From Balanoglossus misakiensis (taxonomy: Eukaryota; Hemichordata): DNA of 64,000 nucleotides. The stretch covers positions 62,001 to 126,000 of the forward strand of contig JBECUI020000027.1 of NCBI GenBank assembly GCA_040954595.2, read 5' to 3'. The notes under the pieces were generated by a model. The model worked only from the letters and a program-made list of their open reading frames with translations. It searched no databases and was not told the origin of the DNA. Both the position numbers and the translations under genes were made by a program. This document shows, piece after piece, positions 28,994 through 37,969 of this stretch (position 1 is its first letter; each line of letters begins with the position of its first letter).

Positions 28994-29410
28994 AGGATAC
29001 TAAAGCTCTTCATAAGCGACAGATGCATCGGGTTGGCCTGAATCCATCGAAGAGTTTTTCCCCAAAGCACGATGGCAACGATGCGTTGTTCACTATTACC
29101 GGAATGTATTCTCAGTAGTTCCCCGTGAGAAGGTCTGTGAAGTTGCAGCAATGCCTGAACAATTCATGCACAAGAAGATTGTGATGATGCTCTTGAGAAG
29201 GCTCAACTGATTGAAGGGAAACTCCGCATATGAAACTTCCCAAGGCTGCTGACATGGTGAGAAACTATATCCACGAAACTCTTGAGCATTTCCCCCGATG
29301 GGGATTCGGCCCTTATGCTATCAGCTGCCAGGCTCAGGCAGATCATGGGAACAAAATGGAGTACAGAAAAGTATTTGAATATGGACTTACTTAAAGCGAT
29401 AAGGCAAGAT
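28994..29410 (+). pseudogene. C-terminal fragment of the IS256-family transposase
   Basis: Frameshifted fragments follow the C-terminal order of IS256 transposases: ISDRCIGLA, then RCxxxYYRNVFSVVPREKV-like material, then HAQEDxxDALEKAQLIEGKLR, then FPxDGDSALMLSAARLR and GTKWSTEKYLNMDLLKAI. Stops interrupt it repeatedly. It joins abruptly to the eighth copy of the left terminus at about 28993, marking a deletion of the central transposase. Confidence 0.8.
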
Positions 29411-29445
29411 GCACGTTAGGCTCTTTCAACATTGGAGATTTGAAA

Positions 29446-29469
29446 GTGCGCAAAATTCTTGACACTACC
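29446..29469 (-). repeat. Right terminal inverted repeat of the IS256-family element
   Basis: The 24 bases are the imperfect reverse complement of the left terminus at 24402. They define the right limit of the element; the flanking bases show no direct repeat with the left flank. Confidence 0.75.
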
Positions 29470-29702
29470 GGCAGAATTTCGGTCGAAAGCCCTTTGAACC
29501 CGAAGTATTTCCAGTTTCAATGATAAGCATGAAAGCTTCCTAACACAGTCTAGCTTCAAACCTCCACATGGCCTCAACCGGAATTTCTTCTTATCTGTTG
29601 GTTCTCTCACAAGTCAGATTGGATAAACCCTTATCGCCAACACCCCCTACCAGGGCATTGATGAATAAACTATAAAAACTCCTCTTCCCAATCCAGACTT
29701 AA

Positions 29703-30641
29703 TCAGGCATAGCCGCCCCAGCGCAGTAGAGCTGCCACAATTCCTACTGTCAGGGCTGAGCCTAGGGTTGTGGCTGTAACAATAGCCGCTGCTTGGGTGG
29801 GGGGGTGGCCAAGAGAGCGAGAAACCACAAAGAAACTTACTGCGGTGGGGGCACTGAAGGAAAGAATCATTGTCCCTGTGATGGCATAACTAAGCCCCAA
29901 GGCCCTGGCAACACCCCAAGCTATGATGGGCATGAGTACAAGTTTGATTACCGAAGCACCCAGCAGTTCAGCACTTTGAAAAGTTTTCCCTTCGAATTCC
30001 AAGCTAATACCTATGGCCAGCAAAGCCAGGGGGAGGCTGCCTCGAGCCAGAATCTCCAGGAAAGTTAGAATGCTGGCGGGAAGTAGAACACCAACTCCAG
30101 ACAAACCAAGAATCATCCCAACAAGTGAAGATAGTAAGAGAGGGTTAAGAAAAATTTTTTTTAAAAATACCACAACGTTTTGATTCGCTTTCTTGGTCAA
30201 TCCCATCAGACCAAGAACATTGTGTAAGGGTAATCCAAAAGCTGATAAGAGAGCCGCCCGGGTAAGTCCTTCTTCACCATAGAGAGCCTCACCCAAAGCG
30301 TAGCCTATAATAGCCAAATTACTCCAGCTGGAGCCTGAGGAAAAAAGTCCACGGCTACCCTCCTTCAACCTTGTTAATTGGCCTACATAATGAGCCAAGG
30401 CATAGGTTAAGACGACCACAAGAAAAATACCTCCTACAAAACGAATTGAAAAAATTTCCCGTAGGGGGCTGATCGCCAGGGACCTTATGATGAGAGCCGG
30501 CAGGAAGACAAGGTAAACCACCCGGGTCATGTATCCTGCCTGTTCCTGATTCATAATATTAAAACGTCGAAGAAGTATTCCGACCACAATAACAAGGAAG
30601 ACCGGGAAAACTGCTGTAAAGCCAAAAAGTACGGTATTCAC
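29703..30641 (-). CDS. AEC-family transporter (auxin efflux carrier superfamily, YfdV-like)
   Basis: Membrane carrier of 312 residues with about ten hydrophobic segments in two inverted halves, the fold of the AEC family (Mem_trans), usually exporting or exchanging organic acids. Family features include the N-terminal FPVFLVIVVGILLRRFNIM and the helix-break region VVYLVFLPALIIRSL; the C-terminal half has AITGTMILSFSAPTAVSFF. The start is GTG at 30641 with a weak ribosome site. It stands alone, divergent from the lipoprotein gene, 98 bases away. The substrate is unknown. Confidence 0.88.
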   Translation of the reverse strand: MNTVLFGFTAVFPVFLVIVVGILLRRFNIMNQEQAGYMTRVVYLVFLPALIIRSLAISPLREIFSIRFVGGIFLVVVLTYALAHYVGQLTRLKEGSRGLFSSGSSWSNLAIIGYALGEALYGEEGLTRAALLSAFGLPLHNVLGLMGLTKKANQNVVVFLKKIFLNPLLLSSLVGMILGLSGVGVLLPASILTFLEILARGSLPLALLAIGISLEFEGKTFQSAELLGASVIKLVLMPIIAWGVARALGLSYAITGTMILSFSAPTAVSFFVVSRSLGHPPTQAAAIVTATTLGSALTVGIVAALLRWGGYA

Positions 30642-30739
30642 GCCGTTTAGTTTAATCGATGACTTCCTGGATGTCTTCCTTAAAAACTGAAATTTGACTC
30701 TTCTTGATTTTATGAGGCTTAAGCCTTACAATAGTGGCT

Positions 30740-31399
30740 ATGTACCGGTTTTTTGTTATGGGGATTGTGGTAGCCCTTCTAGCCCTAGGAGGATGTTCAT
30801 CCTTCCAAGGGCCAAAAACAAGTGTAGATCCTATCTCTGGACTAACCTTAGAGGAACTTACTCCCATTCAGAAAAAACTTTTAGAAGGAGCTTCATGGGC
30901 TGAAGGACAAAATCAATTGAACCTGAAAGGGCGAAGCTACTTTATGGACTGTACCGGGGTGGTCTCAGCAATTTACTGGTACGCCGGAATTGATCTTCAG
31001 GTGGATTTTCCCCGTTATGAAGGAAATGGAGTGTTGAGGCTCTATCGGTATCTTGAGGATCATAATCTCACCAATCTATCACCAGCAAGCCTGTCTCCAG
31101 GGGACATCATTTTTTGGGATAACAGCTACGATAAAAATGCTAATGGCCTAGTTGACGACGAATTGACTCACATGGCAATGGTTGTCGAGGTAAGCGAAGA
31201 GGGCGATGTTACCTACATCCACGAAAACTACAGCAAGGGCATTGTTCGAGAAAGGATGAATCTTCTTTATCCCGATGACTCAGAGCGCAACAGCGGAATG
31301 CGAATGCGCTCCCTGGGACCAACACCGGAGGGAGATTGGAATTCAGGGCAACTTTTTCGGGACTTGGGTCGAGGCTATCTGATATCCAAAAACGATTAG
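30740..31399 (+). CDS. Predicted lipoprotein with NlpC/P60-CHAP-like peptidase domain
   Basis: An N-terminal lipoprotein signal ends in LALGGCSS, so the protein is probably anchored in a membrane. The rest resembles a cysteine peptidase or amidase of the NlpC/P60 or CHAP fold: nucleophile Cys in YFMDCTGVVSAIYW, the strand SPGDIIFWDN, and the catalytic-type His in ELTHMAMVVEV, followed by YIHEN. This suggests cell-wall peptide cleavage or, if inactive, binding. ATG at 30740 or GTG two codons upstream may start it. An AGGCTTAAGCCT palindrome at 30714 lies just ahead. Confidence 0.7.
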   Translation: MYRFFVMGIVVALLALGGCSSFQGPKTSVDPISGLTLEELTPIQKKLLEGASWAEGQNQLNLKGRSYFMDCTGVVSAIYWYAGIDLQVDFPRYEGNGVLRLYRYLEDHNLTNLSPASLSPGDIIFWDNSYDKNANGLVDDELTHMAMVVEVSEEGDVTYIHENYSKGIVRERMNLLYPDDSERNSGMRMRSLGPTPEGDWNSGQLFRDLGRGYLISKND

Positions 31400-31426
31400 C
31401 TCAACCATGAAATTGGCCAAGCTCCC

Positions 31427-31957
31427 CTATAAAGTGTGAATGGCGGCTTCTATAATGCTAACAACCTGAGAGGCGTTAAGACGACCTGTATTGAGAACAA
31501 GATCAACAAATTCATAGTTGCTGGTATCAATGTTATAAATCCGATTGTAGCGTCGCTGGTCACGAAGATCCCGGTCCAGAGTTATTTTGAGTTGTTCCAT
31601 AGAATCACCGCCTTCTCTTTTGCGTATCCTCTGTGCCCGTATTTCCGGGCTGGCATTAAGGAAGATTGTGAAATTAGCATCTTTTAGCATCCATATGGCC
31701 AGTCTTGAGCCCACAACACAAGGGGTCTTCTGGGCCATAAGAACCTGATTTTCATCGACACGCTTGTCGTAATTATCGTTTTTTTCAGCTCGACGACAGA
31801 TTTCCTCAAAGCTCACACCATCTTCCTTAGCAAGGGTACGAAAAGTATAATTGACAAACCTTATGCCCAGATGTTCTGCCAAAAGTTTGCTGACAGTTGT
31901 ATTCCCACAGCCACTTTTTCCTGAAATTGCTATTTTTAAATTAGTTCTATTCGACAT
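31427..31957 (-). CDS. cmk: (d)CMP kinase, archaeal-type
   Basis: Phosphorylates CMP and dCMP with ATP, for nucleotide supply. The P-loop ISGKSGCGNTTVSKLLAEHL is at the N-terminus; the mid part VVGSRLAIWMLKDANFTIFL and the lid region RAQRIRKREGG match the short Cmk type found in archaea and spirochaetes rather than the 220-residue E. coli type. Length 176 is right. Convergent with the lipoprotein gene; no partner genes upstream. Confidence 0.85.
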   Translation of the reverse strand: MSNRTNLKIAISGKSGCGNTTVSKLLAEHLGIRFVNYTFRTLAKEDGVSFEEICRRAEKNDNYDKRVDENQVLMAQKTPCVVGSRLAIWMLKDANFTIFLNASPEIRAQRIRKREGGDSMEQLKITLDRDLRDQRRYNRIYNIDTSNYEFVDLVLNTGRLNASQVVSIIEAAIHTL

Positions 31958-32627
31958 TGTGTTGTTTCTCTCATACCCTTTCCAGGGTCCCTTTAGTAGT
32001 CTCCACCATTAAAACCACTTTCAATCTTCTTTAACTTGGAACATATTCATCTCCAGAGCAAGAGAATAAAGTCACCAGACCCATGATTTCATCACTTCCC
32101 GAACAGTTTCAGAACGGTACGGCAAAGATGAAACCTCCACCACTTTAGTTATCTCTTAAGATATCCAGGGTTATAACAGCACCTCCCAAGGAGTAACTTT
32201 ACAATGACAAACTCTACTAATCATCCGACAAACTGAAACTGCTTTTTCCCCAACCGACTGCCCCTTTCCATTCCTTCCCCCTGCCCAATCTACCAGGAAG
32301 GAAACCCCGATGTGAAAATTTCTTATTTCTTCAACACATTCACCAGGATTGCAAACTTTTTCTCCAGGTTCCTGCCGTCAGACCAAGGCCCTAAACTGAT
32401 GAAGATCATCTTCCCTATTCTCCCGCATTCTTTCAATTAATTCCAGACTCCCTAGAGAAAAAATTTCCTTGAAGGAGATGTTTAACGTGAGATTCCAAAT
32501 TTGAAGAGGGCTGACAAGAGTGTGGAGTTCATGGCACGCACAGTAATGGAAAGTATCGGATTCTGATCCTCCTGACAATTATATACCTTCCAGTATATTA
32601 TCCACATGCCTAAAACTCTTACACCGC
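31958..32627. other. Intergenic stretch of 670 bases without a gene
   Basis: I see no coding region, RNA gene or repeat. A minus-strand frame of 66 codons (32578-32378) has no ribosome site and an unremarkable translation. The region separates cmk from the end of the murC operon. Confidence 0.5.
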
Positions 32628-34079
32628 TTATGGATTTTCTTCTTTTCTCTCAAAATGCTTCAGAAGTTCCCGACCCAAAGCGTCATTGTTTCCCGCTCCA
32701 AGAGTCAAGAACAGATCTCCTGACTTAAGCGTCTCTACCAAAAAAGGAAAGGCTTCTTCGGTAGTTGGGTAATACATCGTAGGGGAAAAACGCCGATCCG
32801 TTGTTTTTCTATGAAGATCCCATCCAGAGATATTTCCCTCAAAAACCTCCCGGGCTGAGGCGTAAATATCGTGAAGAATTAAAAGATCAGCATAGTCAAA
32901 GACCTGGGAGAACTCTTCTAACAAGGCTGCCGTACGGCTGTACGTATGGGGCATAAAGTCCACAACCAAACGACGTTGGGGATAAAACTCCTTGAGCCCT
33001 TTCAAAGTCGCCTTAATAGCGGTGGGGTGGTGACCATAGTCATCCATAAACAGTATGCCGCATTTCTCTCCCAGAACCTCACTACGCCGCCGACTGCCGG
33101 TATAGGAAGAAAGGATTCGGGCTATCTCCGAAGGAGTGGCGATTTCTGGATGCCCCGCATCCAAGAAGAGAATAGTGATAAGCGCTACGGCAGCAGCAGC
33201 ATCCAGAGCCAGATGCCTCCCGGGGACCTTAAGAATAAAATTCTGGTTTACAGACTCAAGAGAGAAGCTGTTCTTCCCGGAGGAAACTGGTCCATAGGTA
33301 AGCCGCCAAGGACCTTCAGCACTCTCTCCGTAGGGTATGAAGAGAATACCAGGTCTCCGCTTCTGGAGGATTTCCGCTACTTCCCGGGCACCAGCATTGT
33401 CATGACAATAAAGAAAAGTTCCCCCGTCAGGGAGTGTCGAAGCAAAGCTCACAAAGGCATCTCGAATAGAGGCATAATCAGGGTAAAAATCCTGATGATC
33501 CTCCTCTACACTGGTAAGAAGAAGATACCGTGGTCGGAAATGGAGAAAATGACGCCGATATTCACAGGTTTCGGCAATAAGATAACGATCTCCTCCAAAC
33601 CAAGTGGAACGGTTTCCCAGACCAGCAACAGCTCCCCCCACCACAACCCTTGCCGGAAGGTTTAAATTCTGCGCCAAAATTCCAACCAAAGCCGTAGTAG
33701 TGGTTTTTCCATGGACTCCGGCGATTGCCACAGCCAAAGAGCGCCTGGAGAGAGCTCCCAGAGCCTCTGGGTAGTTGAAAACAGGAAGAGAGCGCCGGCG
33801 AGCTTCGACAACTTCCACATGCTCTTCTCCATAGGCAGCAGATTTCAAAACAAGCTCCGTATCGGAGGGAATATTATCCGCAGAAAAGCCTTCTCGTAGA
33901 GAAACTCCCAAATCAGCCAGAATTTGATCCGTATAGAACTTTTCCGACACATCAGAACCGGATATCTGGGCTCCCAGAGAACTCAAGATCTCGGCCATGG
34001 CAGTCATACCAGTACCTTTGATACCAATAAGATGAATGACGACACCTGGTAGCTTTGAGGAGAAAAGATTGTTGAGCAT
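32628..34079 (-). CDS. murC: UDP-N-acetylmuramate--L-alanine ligase
   Basis: Cytoplasmic Mur ligase adding the first amino acid of the peptidoglycan peptide, using ATP. The N-terminal UDP-binding loop HLIGIKGTGMTAMAEIL, the ATP loop AGVHGKTTTTALVG and the segment DDYGHHPTAIKATLKGLKEF are all characteristic of MurC. At 483 residues it is of normal length. The frame is open from a TTG at 34115, but the ATG at 34079 gives the usual N-terminus. It ends a minus-strand run that starts with the oxidoreductase at 38617. The related recycling enzyme Mpl is an alternative but less likely. Confidence 0.88.
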   Translation of the reverse strand: MLNNLFSSKLPGVVIHLIGIKGTGMTAMAEILSSLGAQISGSDVSEKFYTDQILADLGVSLREGFSADNIPSDTELVLKSAAYGEEHVEVVEARRRSLPVFNYPEALGALSRRSLAVAIAGVHGKTTTTALVGILAQNLNLPARVVVGGAVAGLGNRSTWFGGDRYLIAETCEYRRHFLHFRPRYLLLTSVEEDHQDFYPDYASIRDAFVSFASTLPDGGTFLYCHDNAGAREVAEILQKRRPGILFIPYGESAEGPWRLTYGPVSSGKNSFSLESVNQNFILKVPGRHLALDAAAAVALITILFLDAGHPEIATPSEIARILSSYTGSRRRSEVLGEKCGILFMDDYGHHPTAIKATLKGLKEFYPQRRLVVDFMPHTYSRTAALLEEFSQVFDYADLLILHDIYASAREVFEGNISGWDLHRKTTDRRFSPTMYYPTTEEAFPFLVETLKSGDLFLTLGAGNNDALGRELLKHFERKEENP

Positions 34080-34170
34080 GGGCTTGAGTATAGCTTCCTG
34101 GAAAGAGGGAAACAAGCAGAAAAAACTTCTCCCTTTCCTAGTAATGAAGATAATTACTTAGGAATGGAAG

Positions 34171-35202
34171 CTAGCCTTCCGAGGCGTCAAGTACCTTATC
34201 AGGCAGGCATTGTAGAGCTTTCTGTAAACCCTCTGCCCAATACTTCCTACCTTGGGAGGGCAGTAGACTCAGGGACCTCTTCCATTTTTTTGTCCCCGGA
34301 CATCCTGCAGCAATGTTCAAAAGCGGCTGAATCAACAGCCCCAGAGACATACCCTCATAGGCTCGACGTTCCAAATAAGGCAGGGCCTGCATAAGGACCT
34401 GTCGGCGGGTAGGAGGAGGCTCTGTTCCTCCCAGCCATCGACGGTCTGCCTCAGCAAGAAACCAGGGTTGATCACAGGCAATACGCCCCAGCATTACCCC
34501 ATCTACTTTGCGGAGAACCTCATCCACACTCTCAGGATCCCGGTATCCCCCGTTAATTTCAATATGAAGATCTGGGAAAGCCCGCTTGAGACCAAAGACA
34601 TCCTGGGGCCTCAAAGGGGGTATGTCTCTATTTTCCTTGGGGCTAAGTCCTTCCAGAATAGCAATGCGAGCATGAACAATGAACTTTCGGCATCCTTCTT
34701 CCCGGAGGATTCGGACGAAATTCAGCAAATCATCATATTCTTCTAAGCAGACTTTACTGCTGCGGATTCCTATGCGGTGCTTTACTGTTATAGGAAGTTT
34801 CACAGCTCTCGTCATTGCCCTAAGTATCCATGCCACATGCTTAGGCGAGGCCATCAGGGATGCCCCGAAATTATGGTTCTGAACTTTTTCGCTGGGACAA
34901 CCTAGGTTGAGATTGATCTCATCGTAGCCCCAGTCCTCTCCGATTCGTGCTGCTTCCGCCAGCTCTTCGGGAAGGTCCCAAGCCAACTGCAAACAGAGGG
35001 GATGTTCTGAAGAATCAAAATCCAAAAGCTTTTTACGGTCTCCTCTGATCACCGCCGGAGCTGTAAGCATTTCCGTATAGAGAAGACTTCTCCGAGTGAT
35101 CAGCCGCATAACACGCCGCCAGTCCCGGTTGCTTCTATCCAACATGGGTGCCAGACTTAGAACCTCCCGACGCACGGAACGTTTTTCTAAGGGAAGATTC
35201 AT
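34171..35202 (-). CDS. dusA: tRNA-dihydrouridine synthase (DusA-type)
   Basis: FMN- and NADPH-dependent enzyme that reduces uridines in the tRNA D-loop. The TIM-barrel core shows VLSLAPMLDRSNRDWRRVMR, the catalytic cysteine in NLNLGCPSEKVQ (NCGCPS in most relatives), VKHRIGIR, FIVHARIA and MLGRIACDQPW. Length 343 fits DusA. Its ATG overlaps the mtaB stop codon by four bases. Confidence 0.92.
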   Translation of the reverse strand: MNLPLEKRSVRREVLSLAPMLDRSNRDWRRVMRLITRRSLLYTEMLTAPAVIRGDRKKLLDFDSSEHPLCLQLAWDLPEELAEAARIGEDWGYDEINLNLGCPSEKVQNHNFGASLMASPKHVAWILRAMTRAVKLPITVKHRIGIRSSKVCLEEYDDLLNFVRILREEGCRKFIVHARIAILEGLSPKENRDIPPLRPQDVFGLKRAFPDLHIEINGGYRDPESVDEVLRKVDGVMLGRIACDQPWFLAEADRRWLGGTEPPPTRRQVLMQALPYLERRAYEGMSLGLLIQPLLNIAAGCPGTKKWKRSLSLLPSQGRKYWAEGLQKALQCLPDKVLDASEG

Positions 35203-36563
35203 TCAGAAGGAACCACGAGTCCTTTCAAGTCGGGGTCTTGTCCCTCTTTTAAGTCCATTGCCCGAATGGTAATGAATTGGTTCTTTACATCTTCAACCTT
35301 TTGAGTTCCTGGAAGAAAAAAGCACGAAGGGACATAGTATTCTCCTAGTCCCCTAGCCAGGTAACTTCCGTCGGTCTGCGGCCAGACCTCTTCCACAAGG
35401 ATTTTCTGCTGTGTCCCTAAAAGACTACTTCGGTAAGCCCTTTTGCTTTGTTCAGAGATTTCTCTGATGATCTCTCCCCGCTTTTTTTTCACATCTTCCG
35501 ATATCTGCTCCTCCATTCGGCTTGCCCGGGTAGCTTCCCGACGAGAATAGGGAAAGGTGTGAATGTGTCCAAAACCCATTCGCTTAACCAAGGCTACACT
35601 GGCTTGGAAATCTTCTTCCGTCTCTCCAGGGAAGCCCACAATAAGATCGGTGGTAATATTAAATAGGGTATTCTGACTCCGCAGACCTTCCACAATCTCT
35701 TCAAATTGTCTGAGACTGTATTGTCTGCGCATTTTTAAAAGAATTTTGTCAGATCCTGATTGGACACAGAGATGGAGATGGGGGGACATTCTAGGATGAT
35801 TGAGAAGTTCGTTAAGATTTTTAACCAGAATTTCTGGTTCCAAGGACCCAAGACGCAACCGCCAGTCTCCCTCCACCTCCAAACAAGAGCGGACCAAGTC
35901 AACAAAATCCAGGGATTCCTCCTCCCAGCGAATCATGTTCACCCCTGTTAGAACTATCTCTTTATAACCATGAGAAACGGCTTCCTTTACAGCGTTTAGA
36001 ACTTCCTTTAAAGGACGACTTATCCCCCGGCCCCTAACCTTGGGAATGATGCAGAAGCTACAGTGATTGTCACAGCCGTCCTGGATTTTCACCATCCCAC
36101 GAGTCCTAAAAACTCGTTCGGCTACAGGATAATCAAAAGGTGTCGGCTTTTTTGCCTCAAGGTCAAAAATTTCTCCCCGAATATGAGCTTCCACCAGATG
36201 TGGAATCAAGCTTTTGGCATCGTTGCCTACCACCAAGGTATGACCATCGCTTTCCAGAGTGTCCCGGAGACGACTTTCGGCATAACAGCCAGCCAGAACA
36301 ACCAAGGGGAGATGAGCCGGAGGGGAGGGAGAGAGAGAATTTATGAGTTTTCGAGCCTGATTTACGGCAGAACGGCTTTTACGGTCCGCCGAAGCCGTGA
36401 CGGTGCAGCTGTTGACCACCACGACTTCCGCTGCTTCACCAAAACGCACCAACTGCCAGCCCCGACGTTGAAAAATCGTGGCCAAGGATGCCGACTCAGC
36501 CTGATTGAGTTTGCACCCCAGGGTTTTAAATGAAATTCTTGGTGCTGCCGACTCTCTATCCAT
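35199..36563 (-). CDS. mtaB: tRNA t6A37 methylthiotransferase MtaB
   Basis: Radical SAM enzyme that adds a methylthio group to threonylcarbamoyl-adenosine at tRNA position 37. It has the three domains of the family: an N-terminal Fe-S domain (FKTLGCKLNQAES), the radical SAM core with CDNHCSFC in DGCDNHCSFCIIPKVRGR, and a C-terminal TRAM domain. 454 residues is normal. The start TLGCKxNQ separates it from MiaB. AGGA precedes the ATG, 10 bases after the miaB stop. Confidence 0.92.
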   Translation of the reverse strand: MDRESAAPRISFKTLGCKLNQAESASLATIFQRRGWQLVRFGEAAEVVVVNSCTVTASADRKSRSAVNQARKLINSLSPSPPAHLPLVVLAGCYAESRLRDTLESDGHTLVVGNDAKSLIPHLVEAHIRGEIFDLEAKKPTPFDYPVAERVFRTRGMVKIQDGCDNHCSFCIIPKVRGRGISRPLKEVLNAVKEAVSHGYKEIVLTGVNMIRWEEESLDFVDLVRSCLEVEGDWRLRLGSLEPEILVKNLNELLNHPRMSPHLHLCVQSGSDKILLKMRRQYSLRQFEEIVEGLRSQNTLFNITTDLIVGFPGETEEDFQASVALVKRMGFGHIHTFPYSRREATRASRMEEQISEDVKKKRGEIIREISEQSKRAYRSSLLGTQQKILVEEVWPQTDGSYLARGLGEYYVPSCFFLPGTQKVEDVKNQFITIRAMDLKEGQDPDLKGLVVPSE

Positions 36564-36573
36564 TTTTTCCTGC

Positions 36574-37959
36574 CTATGCTTCTACAAGACGGCCTTGAAG
36601 ACTCAAGTCCGCAGAAGAAGAAATTTCTAACTTAATGAAGTTACCGATGAGATTCTTCTTATCTGAAGGAAAACGCAAAGGAATTCTACCTTCGGTATAG
36701 CCCCTCAGATAACCTGGTTTTCGGTCTTCTCCCGTAACAAGCACCCTTTGCCGCTCACCCACCCTCCGACGATTTTTCTCTCCGGCCGTATGGAGCAAAG
36801 TATCGGAAAGAATTCTTAAGCGCCGTTTTTTCTCCAGACTGGGAACACCGTCGACCCAGCGAGCACTGACAGCCCCAGGCCGGGGGCTATACTGGGCAAT
36901 GTAGGCCATGTCATAACGAAATTCTTCCATGGCCAGGCGGGTGTTTTCAAATTGCTCTTCGGACTCTCCGTTAAAACCCACAATAATATCAGTGAACAAG
37001 GTTGCCTGCGGAAGTATCTCATGTATATTGCTGACAACCTGGCGATAATCTTCCAAAGTATGATTGCGGTTCATCTTTAGAAGGACCTTATCATCTCCAG
37101 ACTGCAAAGGAAGATGGAGCTGTTTTGCTAATACCGGATAGTCGGCTATGACTTCAAGAAGCTCCCTGCCCATATCCCGAGGATGGGGGCTGGTAAAATA
37201 GATCCAGAAATCCATCCCCGATTCTCTTCCCAATTCTCCCACCTGCCGCATCAATTCAGGAAAAGAGAGTTCTTCTCCCGGACGGTCAAGGCCGTAGGAA
37301 TTGACATTTTGACCCAAAAGGGTAATAGATTTACAGCCCCGAGAAATCAAGGTTCTTACTTCCTTAAGTATCTCATGACTTGGCCTGGAAACTTCCCGGC
37401 CCCGGGTATAGGGAACGGCACAGAAGGTACAGAATTTGTCACAACCGTTTTGGATAGGCACAAAGGCTTCATAGGGAGAACTATAGGAGGGCTTTATCTC
37501 CCAGAAGGTGTTCAATTTCTCCTTTGGAGTCTTTGTTGAATGCTGCAACTTATAAGGGGAATCAGGAGGCAGAAGCACCCGCTGAGCTTCACCCTGCAGG
37601 GTTCCGAAAGCAGGAGTAGGAACCCCATACTGACGAATAAGTTCCGGCAAGCTGCTTAAGTCCTCAATCGAAAAGACCAGATCAAAAAGTTTAAGGAAGC
37701 GGATTTTGTCTTTAGGAAGAATGCAGCCCGAGACAAAGGTCAACAAGGATCGCGTAGGCTTCCAGCTGTTCCACAAAAGGATACGGCTATAGACCTTATC
37801 GATGGCACGCTGCCGAACAGAGCAGGAAACAATTCCCAAAAGATCCGCTTCTACCTCATGTTCAGTTTCCTGATATCCCATACCACTTAAAACCGTCCTT
37901 ATTCTCTCGGAATCAGAACGGTTCATTTGGCATCCCAGAGGTACAAGGGCGTATTTCAT
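36574..37959 (-). CDS. miaB: tRNA-2-methylthio-N6-dimethylallyladenosine synthase
   Basis: Radical SAM methylthiotransferase converting i6A37 to ms2i6A37 in tRNA. The N-terminus YALVPLGCQMNRSDSERI and the core QNGCDKFCTFCAVPYTRGRE mark it as MiaB; three further cysteines of the N-terminal cluster (SCSVRQRA, SGCILPKD) are present. A TRAM domain ends the protein. ATG at 37959 is preceded by GAGG at 8 bases; a GTG three codons upstream is the other option. It lies 10 bases after the oxidoreductase gene. Confidence 0.92.
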   Translation of the reverse strand: MKYALVPLGCQMNRSDSERIRTVLSGMGYQETEHEVEADLLGIVSCSVRQRAIDKVYSRILLWNSWKPTRSLLTFVSGCILPKDKIRFLKLFDLVFSIEDLSSLPELIRQYGVPTPAFGTLQGEAQRVLLPPDSPYKLQHSTKTPKEKLNTFWEIKPSYSSPYEAFVPIQNGCDKFCTFCAVPYTRGREVSRPSHEILKEVRTLISRGCKSITLLGQNVNSYGLDRPGEELSFPELMRQVGELGRESGMDFWIYFTSPHPRDMGRELLEVIADYPVLAKQLHLPLQSGDDKVLLKMNRNHTLEDYRQVVSNIHEILPQATLFTDIIVGFNGESEEQFENTRLAMEEFRYDMAYIAQYSPRPGAVSARWVDGVPSLEKKRRLRILSDTLLHTAGEKNRRRVGERQRVLVTGEDRKPGYLRGYTEGRIPLRFPSDKKNLIGNFIKLEISSSADLSLQGRLVEA

Positions 37960-37969
37960 AGTAGGCACC

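Larger units (their letters stand above)
24402..29469 (+). mobile_element. Degenerate IS256-family insertion sequence with internally amplified 5' part
   Basis: The left inverted repeat GGTAGTGTTTAAAAATTGCG (24402) is matched, inverted, by the right end at 29446-29469 (TGCGCAAAATTCTTGACACT then ACC). Between them lie seven tandem units holding the N-terminal third of an IS256-type transposase, an eighth copy of the left terminus only, and then the C-terminal third of the transposase. The central catalytic part is missing altogether. All frames are broken by frameshifts. No target-site duplication is obvious in the flanks. This reads as a single element that died and had its 5' part multiplied, not as several independent insertions. 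Confidence 0.8.
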
